This document shows positions 1-12,040 of a stretch of 64,000 bases of DNA, piece by piece (the first letter of the stretch is position 1; each line of letters begins with the position of its first letter). The notes beneath the pieces are model-generated. The model was given only the letters and a program-made list of their open reading frames with translations, made no database searches and was not told the origin of the DNA. The position numbers were made by a program, and so were the translations under genes. Location: contig NCSJ02000009.1 of NCBI GenBank assembly GCA_002812745.2, forward strand, positions 62,001-126,000. The letters run 5' to 3'. Origin of the DNA: Scytalidium lignicola (lineage: Eukaryota; Ascomycota; Leotiomycetes).

Positions 1-1642
1 TCTTCACTATCCTCGGACTCACGGAATGCGACGACTCAACACCTGTACGTGGTGCATTCTATGAACTTATAGCACTCTTGAGGCAGTGTCTATAGAGCTG
101 AGATTGAGTCAAAGGAATCGAATTGACGGCTATACCTGAGCGCTGTACCCTCTTTTCGACTCTGACAGGTGTTATAAAGAGATTTTCCCTTACCAATTTA
201 TTGGTATTGCGCCTTCATATCACGATTATCTTTCGATAAACACAAAATTATCTGATGGCCATCCTAACCAGTCGGGGAGGTTCATAGTTACCAGCTTCAT
301 TGCACGCTTTTTGCAAGAAATGCTTTCTTAGGTTTTCAAAGGCACTGCGACACCGCGGGATCAGGGACCCGGGATTATCTATAAGAAAAGTTTTTCGCCC
401 CTTGTGGTTTTTGGCTCTCTTTTAGATAATACTTTGTATATAATTGATCCTAAGCTTAGCACGTCTCCATACCCTTCGGGAGGTCACACAGGGCAGCAGG
501 TCTCGAACCTGACCCGCTAGACGTAAATAAATATCATCATCATCATCATCCTCGGACTCACTAACATCGTGTTCTCGACATTGGCCGGGCCGTGCTCCGC
601 GAGTCAAGTCTGTACGCGCAGATCAATCGGTAAGCACAGTTTACATCTATAGACCGGCAATCCTTACTTTAGACTGCTGACAGGAGATACATATTAGGAG
701 AATCCTGATCCCGATCCGCTGGCGCGTTGCAGGTCCCCTCCTGGGAAGAATGAGAACTGTGAACTCCATGCGTGTAATAATGGCACGGATTGCGAGGTTG
801 TTGGTTGTGGGCCTTGCAGTCCATCTGGAAGATGCTACCCTGCGTAGAGGATTACGATCAAAAATACCTGCAAATAGTATAGCCGTGGTCGAAGCAGATA
901 CTGGCCATGAATGGTAGCCGATTTGGGCAAAGGAGTAAGGAGGACTATGGTTTATGTGGTTGCTTATATCCACAGATAAGGGGAAATAACTACATACAAC
1001 GGTGCTCGGAATTATCAATAGGATAGTTGAGAGTTGTGGAATTCTCAGAGGATAGACTTTTATGCACCTATCACTAAGCTCTTAATTTGAGCCATAACGC
1101 ACCGAGTAGTTGCTATCTATCGCAGAATCCATGATCTTCTATGAAACTCCCTATATCGTAGATATTATTTTGGCCTTGATATGGAGAGATTATGACCTGT
1201 ACAAGTCTTTTGCTAAAACAGCATGACTTAGGTGATATCAAATCTCCCACTACCAAGCATTCCAATTACTCAAGTAGGTTCGCGAAACTGCGGTCTTTTG
1301 CCTAACTGCGGTTATCACACACTTACAGTAAGATTAATTGGATTCCCAGAATATAGGTAGTAGCGGGATTCAGCAACCTTGAACATCTGCTGTTAACTCG
1401 CTTAAAAGGATTAAGCTCCCATTCTCCCCGTGATGCCACACACTGTGGACTGGGCATGACTGGTTATCACCACTTGAGCATGACTCGCTTATGTTGGAGC
1501 TTGTTGCCTTAAGCTGAACAATTAGGAACATAGATTTCAGCTGAAATATTCTTTACTTTTTAAGCTAGACCATTACAATTTCTAATTCTGCTACACGCAT
1601 ATATTATCGACAGCTAGTTTAATTTTTACCCAAGCAAAGACT
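1..1642. other. Intergenic region, no supported gene
   Basis: I see no gene here. The short open frames on the minus strand near 422-607 and 647-1018 lack recognisable motifs and splice partners. A short (ATC)n run lies near 533-550. The last roughly 100 bases before 1643 are AT-rich and probably form the leader of the WD40 gene. Confidence 0.5.
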
Positions 1643-2887
1643 ATGGTGGAAGCAATCCTCAACACAGCCAGAACTTGTGTGCTCTCCCAGCCCATTACTA
1701 CGGCTGCTACTGCGGATGCCGCACCTACGGCACTTGAAGTCACAGAGACTTATATCATCATTGCCCTAGATAACGGCGAAATCCATACTTTTGACATTCA
1801 TGGCGCCGATAAGAAAATTCTAGCAGGCTCCCATGGTGTAGTCTGGGCTTTAGCCGCATGGGGAGACTTGCTTGCAAGCGGAGGCAGCGAGAAAGTTATC
1901 AGGATATGGGATCTAGCAAAAGGGTGAAGTAAACCCCGGGCAAGGGACAATATATATACTAGCTCTTCCCACAACTAACAAGAACTGATACGGCTTCATA
2001 CAGGCAGCACTATCAAACACTGCAGGGACATACTTCCACCGTCCGTGCTCTTCATATTCTCGGCGGCGGTAAAAGGCTTGCCTCTGCATCTCGCGACACG
2101 ACTCTTCGTCTTTGGGACCTCGCAAACGGCCAGTGCATTGCCGTTTCGACAATGCACACAGGAACCATCCGCAGCCTCGCTGTTACCGTCCCCGAAAACC
2201 TGCTCGTTTCGGGGAGCTATGACGGCACGGCTTGCATATGGCGCATTACAGATAATGGGCTTGTATGCCTTCACACGCTTCGGAGCCATGAGGGACGGAA
2301 GATCTATGGCGTTGCTCTCAACGACGTTGGGAAACAAGTTGTTACTGCTGGGGCAGATGCCCAGGTAAGGATCTGGAATCAGGAGGATGGGTAAGTTTCC
2401 CCAACCAATGTCTTCACCGTAAGGCTCTTCTCTTCAGGTTTAATCGTAGTATAGGAAATGTGTGGCAGTTCTTCAAGGTCACAGTGGCATTGTGAATGAG
2501 ATAAAAGTACACGGCTCAAAACTTGTCACCTCAGACACGTCTGGGTGCATATGTATCTGGTTGTTAGGAGATTCGCCAAGCATGACTTATCGGCTTGAAA
2601 CACACCCTTCGAATGTTATTAGTCTAGACTTTCATGGGTGGAGGGTAGTAAGCGCAGGTAATGAAGGGTCTATCAAATTGACGGATGTAGTGAATGGAGA
2701 GCTACTTGGAAACTTGGGCAAGGACGCAGAAGTTGTGTGGAAAGTGGCCTTTTTGGGTGAGAATAAAGTGATTTCTGTGTTACGCCGCGAGATGAAGGTG
2801 GCTATGGAGGTAAATACACTTGCACCGGGTTGACGTGAAAATCTTTCAGTGGTCCTAACGAATTTGCAGATCTGGAATCTTTCTTAA
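1643..2887 (+). CDS. WD40-repeat protein, Cdc4/FBW7-like propeller without F-box
   Basis: Four exons give 346 residues: 1643-1923, 2004-2390, 2455-2809 and 2870-2887. The last 18-base exon restores a final blade ending MEIWNLS; without it translation would stop in the intron. Blade-ending motifs are regularly spaced: IRIWDLAKG, LRLWDLANG, ACIWRI, VRIWNQ, ICIWLL and IWNLS, with LQGHTSTVRAL and LQGHSGIVN between them. This pattern resembles the eight-blade propeller of Cdc4/FBW7/Met30-type substrate receptors of SCF ubiquitin ligases, where the propeller binds phospho-degrons. However, the protein starts only a few dozen residues before the first blade and no F-box is visible, so an SCF role is doubtful. 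It could be a propeller-only scaffold or a truncated paralogue. The start is the first ATG in an open frame, and no coding sequence was found upstream. The gene call is firm; the function is not. Confidence 0.85.
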
Positions 2888-4661
2888 GTGGTGATGTGGA
2901 TAAATAATAATGACCATGGTTTAAAACTGCCTTCTGATTAATGGTAACTCCTAAGAGTTTCCGTGAAGTAATTGAGAATGGTTTAATACATGCTGTCGTA
3001 AGGAACTCCTTACCTATCTATGCATGGAGACTCCATGGGACCCCATTCTCCAAAATTTAGCTCCTAAGTATACCGTGAGTGAACACCAGTCTAAGCGAAT
3101 GCTTCAAATTGCAACTACTCAATCAATTAAAATCTAATTATTGTATGAATTATTATTTAAAATTGTTATTCGACAGAATATATAATGTATTCAAATAATT
3201 TATCGTAACTTTTATTTAGTAGTTTCATGCCGGTGCACCCAAATTCTAGGACAAATCCGGGGTTGGGATGGCCGTGCTAACCCATTATGCTGAGACAACT
3301 ATGCGCATCTCTTCTGTCACATCTTTTTCTCATCTTTCAAACTACCATTTCCTGTCTAGATATTTATATTCGCACGAATAAAAGAAGCCCACCCCAAGGA
3401 TTAAACCGCGGATGGTCGTCTAATATCCACAACGTAGATGAAAATATATTTTGTGCACCACAAACTAATAGTAAACTAAACTAATTAATATTTATTAAAT
3501 ATCATGTTTCGAAAAACTTACTCTATATCATGTTGTAAGCCATTTGCGGCAAAAGCATGTTGGGAGAACATGCCAATTAAGTGAGCTGCTTCCTGACCTT
3601 GGAAATTACATCCTTTTTCTATAACATCGAATTTAGATTTTGTCTAAATGTTTTGTAAGTATGTATTAATTAAAGTTCCAAATTTATTTACCTCAATACT
3701 ACAATAACATAATTTAGAGTCCCGTTGCCAAAAGCCCTCGTGATGCACCTTTTGTACAAGTCTTCCACCATTTATAGTTTCATATTGAAAATTTCCTGCA
3801 TTAATAGTGAAAGTGTGGAGATTAGCATTCTACCTATTCTAGATAAAGAGGAGAATGGTATATTCAATTTCTAGTAATCGTTATAACCCTTTATAAGAGG
3901 TCGTTAAGACAAGAATTAGTAACCATTTCTACCCTTTTTTCGGAGATCATGACTTGACTAATCACTTTCCTCCGATGTGACAAAGCTGTCAGAAGAATAG
4001 TCTTGACGTAGTTTTTTACATGGTGATCGAATAGGAGATGATGATAGTGAGGGAGGTTCTAGAGGTGATGACAAAAAACCCGAAGATGAGATTGTAGATA
4101 ATTGGTCGATTCGTGGTCGATTCGTGGTCTCAAATCTCGCTCAGATCTAGAATTGGGAGGAGTTTCGAAGATTTCTTGGAGAAGAATGAAAAACTTTGCA
4201 AGTTTTCCAGCTTGTTGACCAAGTTCTTGTTAGGTAAAATTACTCGNTTTTTTTTCTTCAAAGGTTTTAAAGTGGATTGAAGATCATCATTTCCTGTTAC
4301 CAAGGCACTAGCTTCACCAATATAAAGTTGATGTATTTCAGGAATAACCCTACTAGAAAATTCTCGTAATATATGGAATGTTTCTATTTTAGACAAGCTC
4401 CAAGAACTTCCTGATCCAAGAGGTTTTGTCCTATAAGCCAACGAGTTTTAAGGCCATGATTGAAACCGCTTCTTAAATTCTGCTATGGTTGAAGGGGGTT
4501 CAGGGGTTCAAGTTTTAAAAGTACTTGAATCCAATTACATATCATATCTACGAACAAAATGATTTAAATGACTTATGCTTCAGAGCTACAAAACACTATC
4601 CTTCAATACACATGTAAAGGCGTTGCAATCCTCTCAACTCTGCGAACTACCTTTAACCCCT
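2888..4661. other. AT-rich intergenic region with possible coding relic
   Basis: The stretch 3100-3900 is very AT-rich with no gene signal. On the minus strand, about 3950-4441 reads as discontinuous protein-like sequence. One segment contains KPLGSGSSWSLSKIETFHIL and a later frame contains SPLEPPSLSSSPIRSPCKK. They are separated by a stop and by an ambiguous base at 4247 beside a T run. This may be a decayed gene or transposon remnant. I do not recognise the family. Confidence 0.35.
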
Positions 4662-5276
4662 TCATTGTCTTGTAGCTTGGTTTCCGGGGCCATATACAGC
4701 CTTCACATCTCTATCTGACCACGGTGGCAGAGACTCATGGGGCGACGTCGAATTTTGGTAGCTTGGTGGCTCCGGTGAGTACTGCGCCCTAATCATCTCG
4801 GCAGGGGGCTCGTGGTGAACCCTTTCCTGCCTTGACGGCTGCCGGGAATCCTGGATTTCCCGCTGAGAGCTTCCATATTGAGGTGGATAAGATTGGTTCG
4901 CCTGGGATGGGTTACCGTATGCAGGCCCTTGGGGATAGGACTGCTGTGGCTGTGGTGCGTAATACACCTGTTGCTGTGGAGGTGGTAGTGGCCCTTGGTA
5001 GATAACCTGTGGCTGCTGTGGAGGTGCGTAATAAGGTGCAGGTGCAGGGTAAGAGTCGTAAACAACGTCACGACGATAGGCTCGGCGGGAGAAGCGGCCT
5101 GTGAGTCCGACGGGTACATCCACTGCGGTATAATACTGACGGGGAGCGTTGGGATTGGCGTTGTTCCTGGAAATGAAGATATAGTTAATTAAAAAGGTAT
5201 GCACATTTAGAGAAGGGAAGAATTACTCAGCAACTTTGTGAGCGGTGTATGCTGAGAGTGCTGTGCGAAGAAGCAT
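4662..5276 (-). CDS. Small Pro/Gln/Tyr-rich protein of unknown function
   Basis: Two exons (5276-5227 and 5166-4662) encode 184 residues. The first exon gives MLLRTALSAYTAHKVAE; a 60-base intron with GTAATT donor and TTCCAG acceptor joins it in frame to NNANPNAPRQYYTAVD. The single-exon reading beginning in the intron would give an unlikely N-terminus, so I prefer the spliced form. Residues about 50-120 are low-complexity, rich in Pro, Gln and Tyr (for example YYAPPQQPQVIYQG). The C-terminal third is charged and Ser/Pro-rich. No catalytic motif, convincing signal peptide or transmembrane segment is visible. The N-terminal Arg/Ala-rich stretch could be a weak mitochondrial presequence, but this is speculative. 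It is probably an intrinsically disordered fungal protein; I cannot name it. Confidence 0.7.
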
Positions 5277-8114
5277 AATTGATCGTGTTTAAAGTTGGTT
5301 AAGTGACTTGATAATTTGATAGATATACAGGAATGGTGTCTATTTCAAAGGACTTCGGACGATTACTTGAAGAAAATGATATTTTGCAAATCCAAAAGGA
5401 AAAGATGGAATAGGACGTTATATATGTGTTTTGCGGCCTTAGATATGCCTACTAGTACGCATTAGAACGGACTGCATAGTCTTCTTCATTGGATTAATAA
5501 CTTGGGTAGGGAAGCTGAGGTATACGAGAATCCTGGGGAAGAGCTGACACAAGGCTCAGATGTCCCCTGACGGCGATCACCAATGTAAGCGAGGATGACA
5601 AGGTTTGTCTCGCAATCTGCCCGAAAAGAGTAATTTGTGCAGTTTAGCTGATTCCTCGCCTCTTCTTTATATTTAGAGTTACTTTAATCCTGACGGATGA
5701 CACGTTGGTCAAGGCATAGTGCGACGAAAGACACCCAATCCGTGCGAATTGCGAGAGGTGCAACCGCAAGAGTCTAGGGGCATTAAGGCCTTTCGGTTTT
5801 CTCCATTACATACATTCAGCCAAAGGGGGAATCCAGGTCCAGTAACGTTTCTAATATAAAACTCACACATGGAAAGTTGGCAGATGCGGTGCGACACGGC
5901 ACCAAGCCATCCCTGGAAAGCGAAAGGCTTCTGAAGAAACTTTGGTGGTTTAATGTAAATGAGAGTAAGATTTTTTTTTTCCAATCATACTCTTTATTTG
6001 ACCTCCTAATTTATAGGCGTCTGTAGAGACTCCTCGGGCTACAGTACATGGTTTCCTCCACTAATATTCCCATTATTTTGCCATTTCTTTGTGAAATCGC
6101 GCTGCCAGTAGCAAAGGAATAATTGCCAGTAAATGGGCAAAAGACAGAGCCTTACTCAAAAGCCTAAACCCAAGCCACCCAAATTCCCATACACCCATCA
6201 CTCCATAGTTTCGTCCACCATCTCCCTGTATTGTACAATGTGCTTTGTGCAATTTTACTCTCCTCAGGGTCTATCCCTTGTTATGATGTCTGTTTATAGT
6301 AAGGTTTGATTTAACTGTTCCTCATCTTACTGTATGAGAATGCTTGTTGATGTGTCTAGGTCCGTAACTCGGTATATTTGTTGATGGTTATTCTTCCTTC
6401 GAGACGCGTTTTGTCGTCGTGATCAATCTCAGAGACCGTAAACAATTGTCTGGCAAGAAAGTGGGTTCACCACGTCCATTTTCCATCGTGGTAAAATATA
6501 GTATACATCTTGAAAGGGGGAACCAAACCCTTTCGCGATAGTAAAATACTGTGGTTATCTCTATCTGTAGTATTTCGGGAGGTTCGGAAGGTTGATTTTC
6601 GACGCGTTGACGCGTTGTTGATGGAGAAATAATTATCGCTGAATGACTCAATCTTGGCTCTACAGACTATGCTGTAGGTTCGTAGCCCTCACCGCGTACA
6701 GGTGTTGAGTCTCGAGGGCCATGAGAGTAAGATTGACATGAGTCAATACGTACTTCCGTACATTAGATACCGATATTCCAGGAAAACAAGATGGGCTAAT
6801 ATCCTGTGATACTCAGGCAATGGCCCAGCACTTATTGAAGTCTTATTTGGCTTTCTAGACAAGACTACCATCTTCAGTGGATGGGATACCTTGGCATTCC
6901 ATGGGCTAGCAGCTGGTGTATCGAATACTATTCCTAAACTATCGGGTTAATTATGTTGAATATGGTTCAGCTGTACAAGGAATGGGAGATTCAGCTATAC
7001 AGGGCTCTAGAGTAGGATCCGAGACCAGCTCCAACTAGCCTGTAGTAGTATATATATGGCCATACTTACCCACTTGTACAGTAGTGATTTAGTAGTCAAT
7101 TTATATATATTTTATAGGAACCTATTACGATCGGCATATGTAACCTGTCCAACAAGTTATATAAAGCTATAGCCGTGAAGGACAAAATACCACTTAGCAG
7201 AGAATTATGGGAGAAAATTTGGCCTATAGGCAAATTCATTGAGTCGTATAACTATCCTTCTGTGTTAAGAGGGAGATGAATCTTTTGGGGAAGGAGACCG
7301 AGGGCTTGCGAAAACCATTTAGGTTCTTACTGGTGCATAAAGAGCCAAGCTCGTTCAGTTACTTGGAAATGCATGGTTCGAAGTGAAGAAGTCGTGGACA
7401 TATGGTAGACATGGGTTGAGTGGATTGGGTATCGGTTCATGGCTCATTTCTATGTATAGACACATATGCAACCAATAAGGTAAATGAAGCCCCAAACTTG
7501 GAGAGTATAATAACTTAAATCTTTGCTTCAGATCTGGTTAAAACTCTCTCTCACTATGCATGAAGTCGTGTCTACCATAGACATCTACAGTAAATTCGAC
7601 TAAACTGCTTTCACAGAGCTTACTTTCTGTGTCAAATGCCTTTACAAGAATCTCCTCAAAGCGCCTTCTCAACTCTCCCTAAATTTAGAACGAACATGTA
7701 GACAAAAAGCAACTTCTTGCGAAGGCTTGGAATCCTCCGTGGTGATCGTACCTTCATATACCCGCGATAACGGGTGGTACTTTGGTACAAGAAGAGGCTC
7801 ACGTTCAGTTGTTGTAAGAGCCTTCTGAGCGTTGTGGATCAAGAAGATGGATACATTTGTGTTGAGGTATTTTTTGAGTTATATTCAAGCACTACTGACA
7901 GAAGATCTCTATATGTTTAAAACGAGTGTGATACAGGATCTTGAAAACAAACAATAACATACAATCAAAACACAGAAGAAAAACATAGAACTAACATTCC
8001 TTCTTCAAAGAGCTTGCCTCCCAATAATAAACCAATTGCGTATCTGAACAAATCCTGCAACTAGTCAACCGGCTTCTAAACGTCATCCAGCATCGGTGAC
8101 TAACTCGAGGTCCC
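5277..8114. other. Intergenic region, no supported gene
   Basis: This 2.8 kb stretch has only short unsupported frames. The part nearest 5277 is the presumed promoter of the small Pro/Gln-rich gene. Around 7150-7290 a plus-strand reading (KAIAVKDKIPLSRELWEKIW) looks faintly like a decayed transposon integrase but stops quickly. I could not establish its identity. Confidence 0.45.
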
Positions 8115-10420
8115 TTAGTGGCCAGAAGAGCATTGAGCAGAGCTAAATGAGTTGATATCGTTGCCCTCTGGGTTGATCGTACCGGTGCCTGTGGCAGATA
8201 TAATAGGCTCGTTACCCTGACAGCCGAAGTCACTACGAGAGGTGTTAGAGCTGCAAGAATCCGGTTAAGTCTTTGATGGAGATACTCACGTCCAGAAAGA
8301 GCATTCTACTCCTTGCACCTGCTGGATTGATCCAATCTGGTCGTTGAAATTATCAAGGTTCACTTGTAATACTGTCAGCCATCTATTTGAACTAGATAAA
8401 TGCTTCTTAGAGAACACATACAGCACGCGTTTTCGGGACCCACGAGATCAACGCACTGACCGCCCAGATCATGGTCTGAACATAGGGTCGCGAATTTATT
8501 GCTATTGACGCAGCTCGCCGAGCTTAACGCGTGGAAATCACCGCCCAGTGGGTTGATGACACCGGTGCCTGTGGCAGATTTAATAGGCTCGTTACCCGCG
8601 CAGCCAAAATCACTAAGAAACATTTGATTGTTAGAGCTCCAGCAATCCAGTCAAATCTTGCCGAGAGATACTTACGTGAAGAAAGAGCACTCTGTGTCAG
8701 CTTCTTGCTGGATAGATCCAATCTGATCGTTGAAATCGGTAAGGTCAACTAGCAGTACAATTAGCCACCCGTTTGATGAATGAGAGATTGCTACTCATCC
8801 AACACTTACTGCATACGGAATTGGTGCCGTTGAGAGCAATGCATTGGCCACCGAGATCAGGATCTGTGCAGAGCGTGGCGTATGTGATGGTCGAAGCTGA
8901 GCCAGTAGTAGAAGTACCAGAGCTACCAGAGTTGTCGTCGAAGGGAATGCATTTGCTGAACACGTCAACGGATGCGGCCTTGAGTGACTTGGCGTTGGGT
9001 TCGTTCTTGGCCGCTCCTATGCCTCCAAACACATCAAGCTCGAAGCCGGCACCAACATCGATAGAGACGCCAGGGGTTCCGCTACAGATTGCGCCGTCAG
9101 TGCTAGCTGCGATCTTCGCATCGATGAGCGGGGCCTTGAGCCCAAAGCCTATGCTCACCGACTTGGTAAAGAATGAGGCCGAGATATCGAATGTCGTCAG
9201 GGGGTCAAGGGTAACTTCAACGGACACTGAACCGTCGATCGTGGGACCGATTTGAGAGAACGAGGGACTGAAGGACGAGTCGCCGCCGATGGACAACGTG
9301 GATCCGTCGGGTATGACCACGCCAACACCGAACAGGCTCGTGAACTTCGCTGACAGATTCTCGAGCGAAATCTGGCCGTTGACAGTGATCTCGGGCGTGA
9401 TGCCGCCAACGTGAGGGATGCTGAATTCGCTCAGGGGGAACTGGGCAATTTCAAGGGTTTCGGTCTTCGCGGAGGTCAGTGACCCGTCGGCCGTGACTTG
9501 CAGACCAAATTTCACGCCTAAGCTGTTAGTTGCTGTCAACTGGCCCGACACCCCGCCGCTGAACGAGACGCTGAAATCATAGTCAAACCCGCCGGTAGTC
9601 TCGCAATCAGCGCAGTCTACCTGAACCGTGACGCCGTCGAATTGTGTGGGTGGCAAGATGGTGCCTGAGAAGTTCTTGGAGATGTCGAACGACCCACCTT
9701 TGTCTATTGAGAGCCTTTTATCCAAGGTCGGATTGGCAGGCGCGTTCGTGAAGCGTAGGACACCGTCGTCGATATGATCTTGCCATTCCCCAGTCTCCGC
9801 GGTCATTGTGGCAGAATTCGAGTCCGTATCGTAAGCGATATTAGAGACGATATATGGCTGTCTGCCGTCTGGACCGCTACAGCCATCATCGTCTACGACG
9901 AATACGATCGAGCGGCTGGGTGAGTTGAGCCAGCCCCAAGCTTGCTGCGCTTCCTGTACGGAGTTGCTGTCCTTGAACTGGATCTGTGGTCCGGAACTCG
10001 GACAGTTGACCGACTTGACCAAGTCACTGAAGCGGGAAAGGTAAAGCACGCGGCGGGACGCTTCTGCAACTTTGTACGTCATACTCCCGATCACATCTAA
10101 ATGGCGGCCATGAGATTAGTCCTTGTAACTATGCACACGAGGGTTGAGCTTCTCTTACTTTCATTGCCCCAGGTGAATTCCTCCTGGGTGTTGAGGGTGA
10201 CATTGGTTGCTGACTTCTGTATAAGAAGGCCCGTAGCTGCATTATTGCTCGGAGGCAGAGGTTTTAATACCGTTCCGTCATCACGTCGGATCATAGCCGG
10301 TGAGTCTGCCGGAGCAGTCCTTTCCACAGAACGGACCGGAATTGTAGCTGCATTGCCAAGACTGGCAAAAACAGCCGCTGAGGCCAGTAAAGATTTTGCG
10401 AGCATATTGCAGCAAACCAC
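8115..10420 (-). CDS. Secreted DUF7029/DUF7223-like protein with two C-terminal betagamma-crystallin-like modules
   Basis: Six exons encode 667 residues: 10420-10159, 10096-8810, 8748-8676, 8612-8422, 8362-8290 and 8232-8115. The N-terminus from the ATG at 10405 (MLAKSLLASAAVFASLGNA) is a good signal peptide; the ATG at 10420 adds five residues. A possible Kex2 site (IRR-DDG) follows. The central part resembles secreted fungal proteins with DUF7029 (about residues 90-210, with MTYKVAEASRRVLYL and DLVKSVNC) and DUF7223 (a CADCETTGG motif followed by Gly/Ser/Thr-rich beta sequence). The C-terminus has two copies of a cysteine-rich module: ATLC-x-D-x-DLGGQC, then NFNDQIGSIQQ, then TDFGC-x-GNEPI-x-SATGTG. 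The NDQIGS element fits the (N/D)(N/D)xx(S/T)S calcium-binding pattern of betagamma-crystallins. Exons 3/4 and 5/6 are duplicates with the same lengths and phases. The protein is likely extracellular or cell-wall located; its function is unknown. Confidence 0.85.
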
Positions 10421-10479
10421 CTTGAGCCAGAGATGAAACCGAATAGGGTGATGAAAAGACGGGATAAAGCTCTAGGAAG

Positions 10480-10629
10480 AAGGAAATGCTGAAATAAGGA
10501 AATAAGGAAAAGGAAAAGGAAAAATAGAAACGGAAAAATAGAGAGGAAAAGAGGAAGGAAATGCTGAGAGTGATGCAGAATGAAGTGCTGGAAAAAACTT
10601 ATCACAGTGAGAGATCGGGGTATATATAC
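10480..10629 (-). promoter_or_regulatory. Promoter/leader of the secreted crystallin-module gene
   Basis: On the minus strand a TATATATA box lies at 10629-10621, about 200 bases before the start codon. It is followed by a long pyrimidine-rich leader (purine-rich on the plus strand, 10480-10562). This arrangement is typical of highly expressed fungal genes. No specific binding site could be assigned. Confidence 0.5.
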
Positions 10630-11147
10630 TCGACGTCCTAAGTGCTCTATTGCCAAGATATATAATAATAGTAGTATTAGATATCGTGATGATTATTTTT
10701 AGACAAGGAGTTATACACAGTGCAGACACTTTTTAGAGCTTACATACCGGTCAAGGACATACAGAAAGTACCCTTTGGGGCTCCGCATCCCTTCAGTACA
10801 GTAATTGTATGTACTAGTAGTAGTTGTTCAAGAACATTGTCCACCTAGCTTTCTTCGTTTATGAACAAAATGGCGCTAAACTACATACGCCTAAAACAAG
10901 AGTGTTACAATTAGACAGAGAATGAAGTAAGCACGACTTCAGCCTCATCTACCGTATTATTACTGTATAAGTCTAGCGAGGGAGCTCTTGTCTGCTTTTT
11001 CTATTGAGACTAGTAGTACAGTGCAGTAATCTTTATATCTATCAAATTTGTTTATCCAAAAGTGGTAAGATTACTGCTTAATTTGAACAAGAATGGTTTA
11101 CTATATAAGGGGATCTCCCTTACCACCGTACATAAGTACTATGGTGC

Positions 11148-11412
11148 AGGCCATGAGTACAGTACTGTAAGGTAAAACCCGCTAGTAAGGGTAGGGATCA
11201 TGGTTTGAGGATTTTTTATGATTTGATCTGATTACACTCAATTTTAGGCAAGCTTAAGGAATGTAATACTTAAAAGAGCCATATTCAGTTAGGAATGGTT
11301 AGTGTTTCGACACCATTGCCCCTGCTAACGATTTTCACCTTCCTAAGGGCCAGTACAGTACCATAGTATCTCCGTCACTATTGTAATACAGGCCATGAGC
11401 AAAGTACAGTAA
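11148..11412. repeat. Short direct repeat AGGCCATGAG with TACAGTA
   Basis: The string AGGCCATGAG followed by a TACAGTA-type word occurs near 11148-11168 and again near 11390-11412, the second copy inside element A. It suggests local duplication of element pieces. Confidence 0.45.
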
Positions 11413-11462
11413 ATGCTGTTAACATGGCCAAGGGTGTTGAAATTTTCCTAACTGAATATGGC
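11278..11462. repeat. Inverted-repeat element A (MITE-like, about 185 bp)
   Basis: The 18-base arm GCCATATTCAGTTAGGAA at 11278-11295 is repeated as a perfect reverse complement at 11445-11462. Partial complementarity continues inward (GTGTTTCGACACC against GGGTGTTGAAA). The length and lack of coding capacity fit a non-autonomous transposon or foldback element. Confidence 0.7.
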
Positions 11463-11887
11463 AGTTAAACTTTCTCTTATAACATCTCATGCACTTGTAT
11501 AAAATTAGCAGTAATCACACTAACTACTAGAAATCCTTCGTAAAGCAGTATAGCGAAATTCCTTAAAGTCTTAACCATAGTTATAGCCTGTACTACATAG
11601 ATTAAGACAAATCAAGAGGAAAGGCTGTGTTGTGGATATAATGGCGAAGTATTTATATAACGCTAAGAAGGGTATTATGTGATATTAAGTTTGATAGTAA
11701 TAATTTATATTAGTTCATTTTAGACACCGGCAAAATGCTAAGGCACTAACTAATTCACGTGACCATGTGATTCTACAATCCAATGTAAAGTTTTTTCAGT
11801 GAGGGCAGTACTCGAAACACTTCGTATTACTTAGTGCGAACTTAATTGAGCCAGGTAAATTAACTCGTCTTTTCACCAGACGAGGGG

Positions 11888-12040
11888 GTAATTATACAGT
11901 AGCGTATTACTAGGAACAAGGCTCCCGGCGCCCTATAATTATTAGCGTGGTCTAGCGCCTTGACACCTTCCCAAAATTAAAAAATGACACGAGGATTATT
12001 GCCTAATACAGACGAGCCTATTACGTGCATACAATAGCAT
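11888..12040. repeat. Diverged short repeat family, copy 1
   Basis: This stretch contains GTAATTATACAGTAGCGTATTAC, then CGCCCTATAATTATTAGCG, then TGCCTAATACAGACGAGCC. The same order of similar words recurs at about 14330-14480. Related sequence (TACGCTGTAATTATAGTG, reverse orientation) occurs at 47049-47066. Confidence 0.5.

Noticed and set aside
7150..7290. Faint similarity to a Copia-type integrase segment (KAIAVKDKIPLSRELW)
   Set aside because: Only about 40 codons, followed by stops. The resemblance rests on a few residues, so it cannot be called a transposon.
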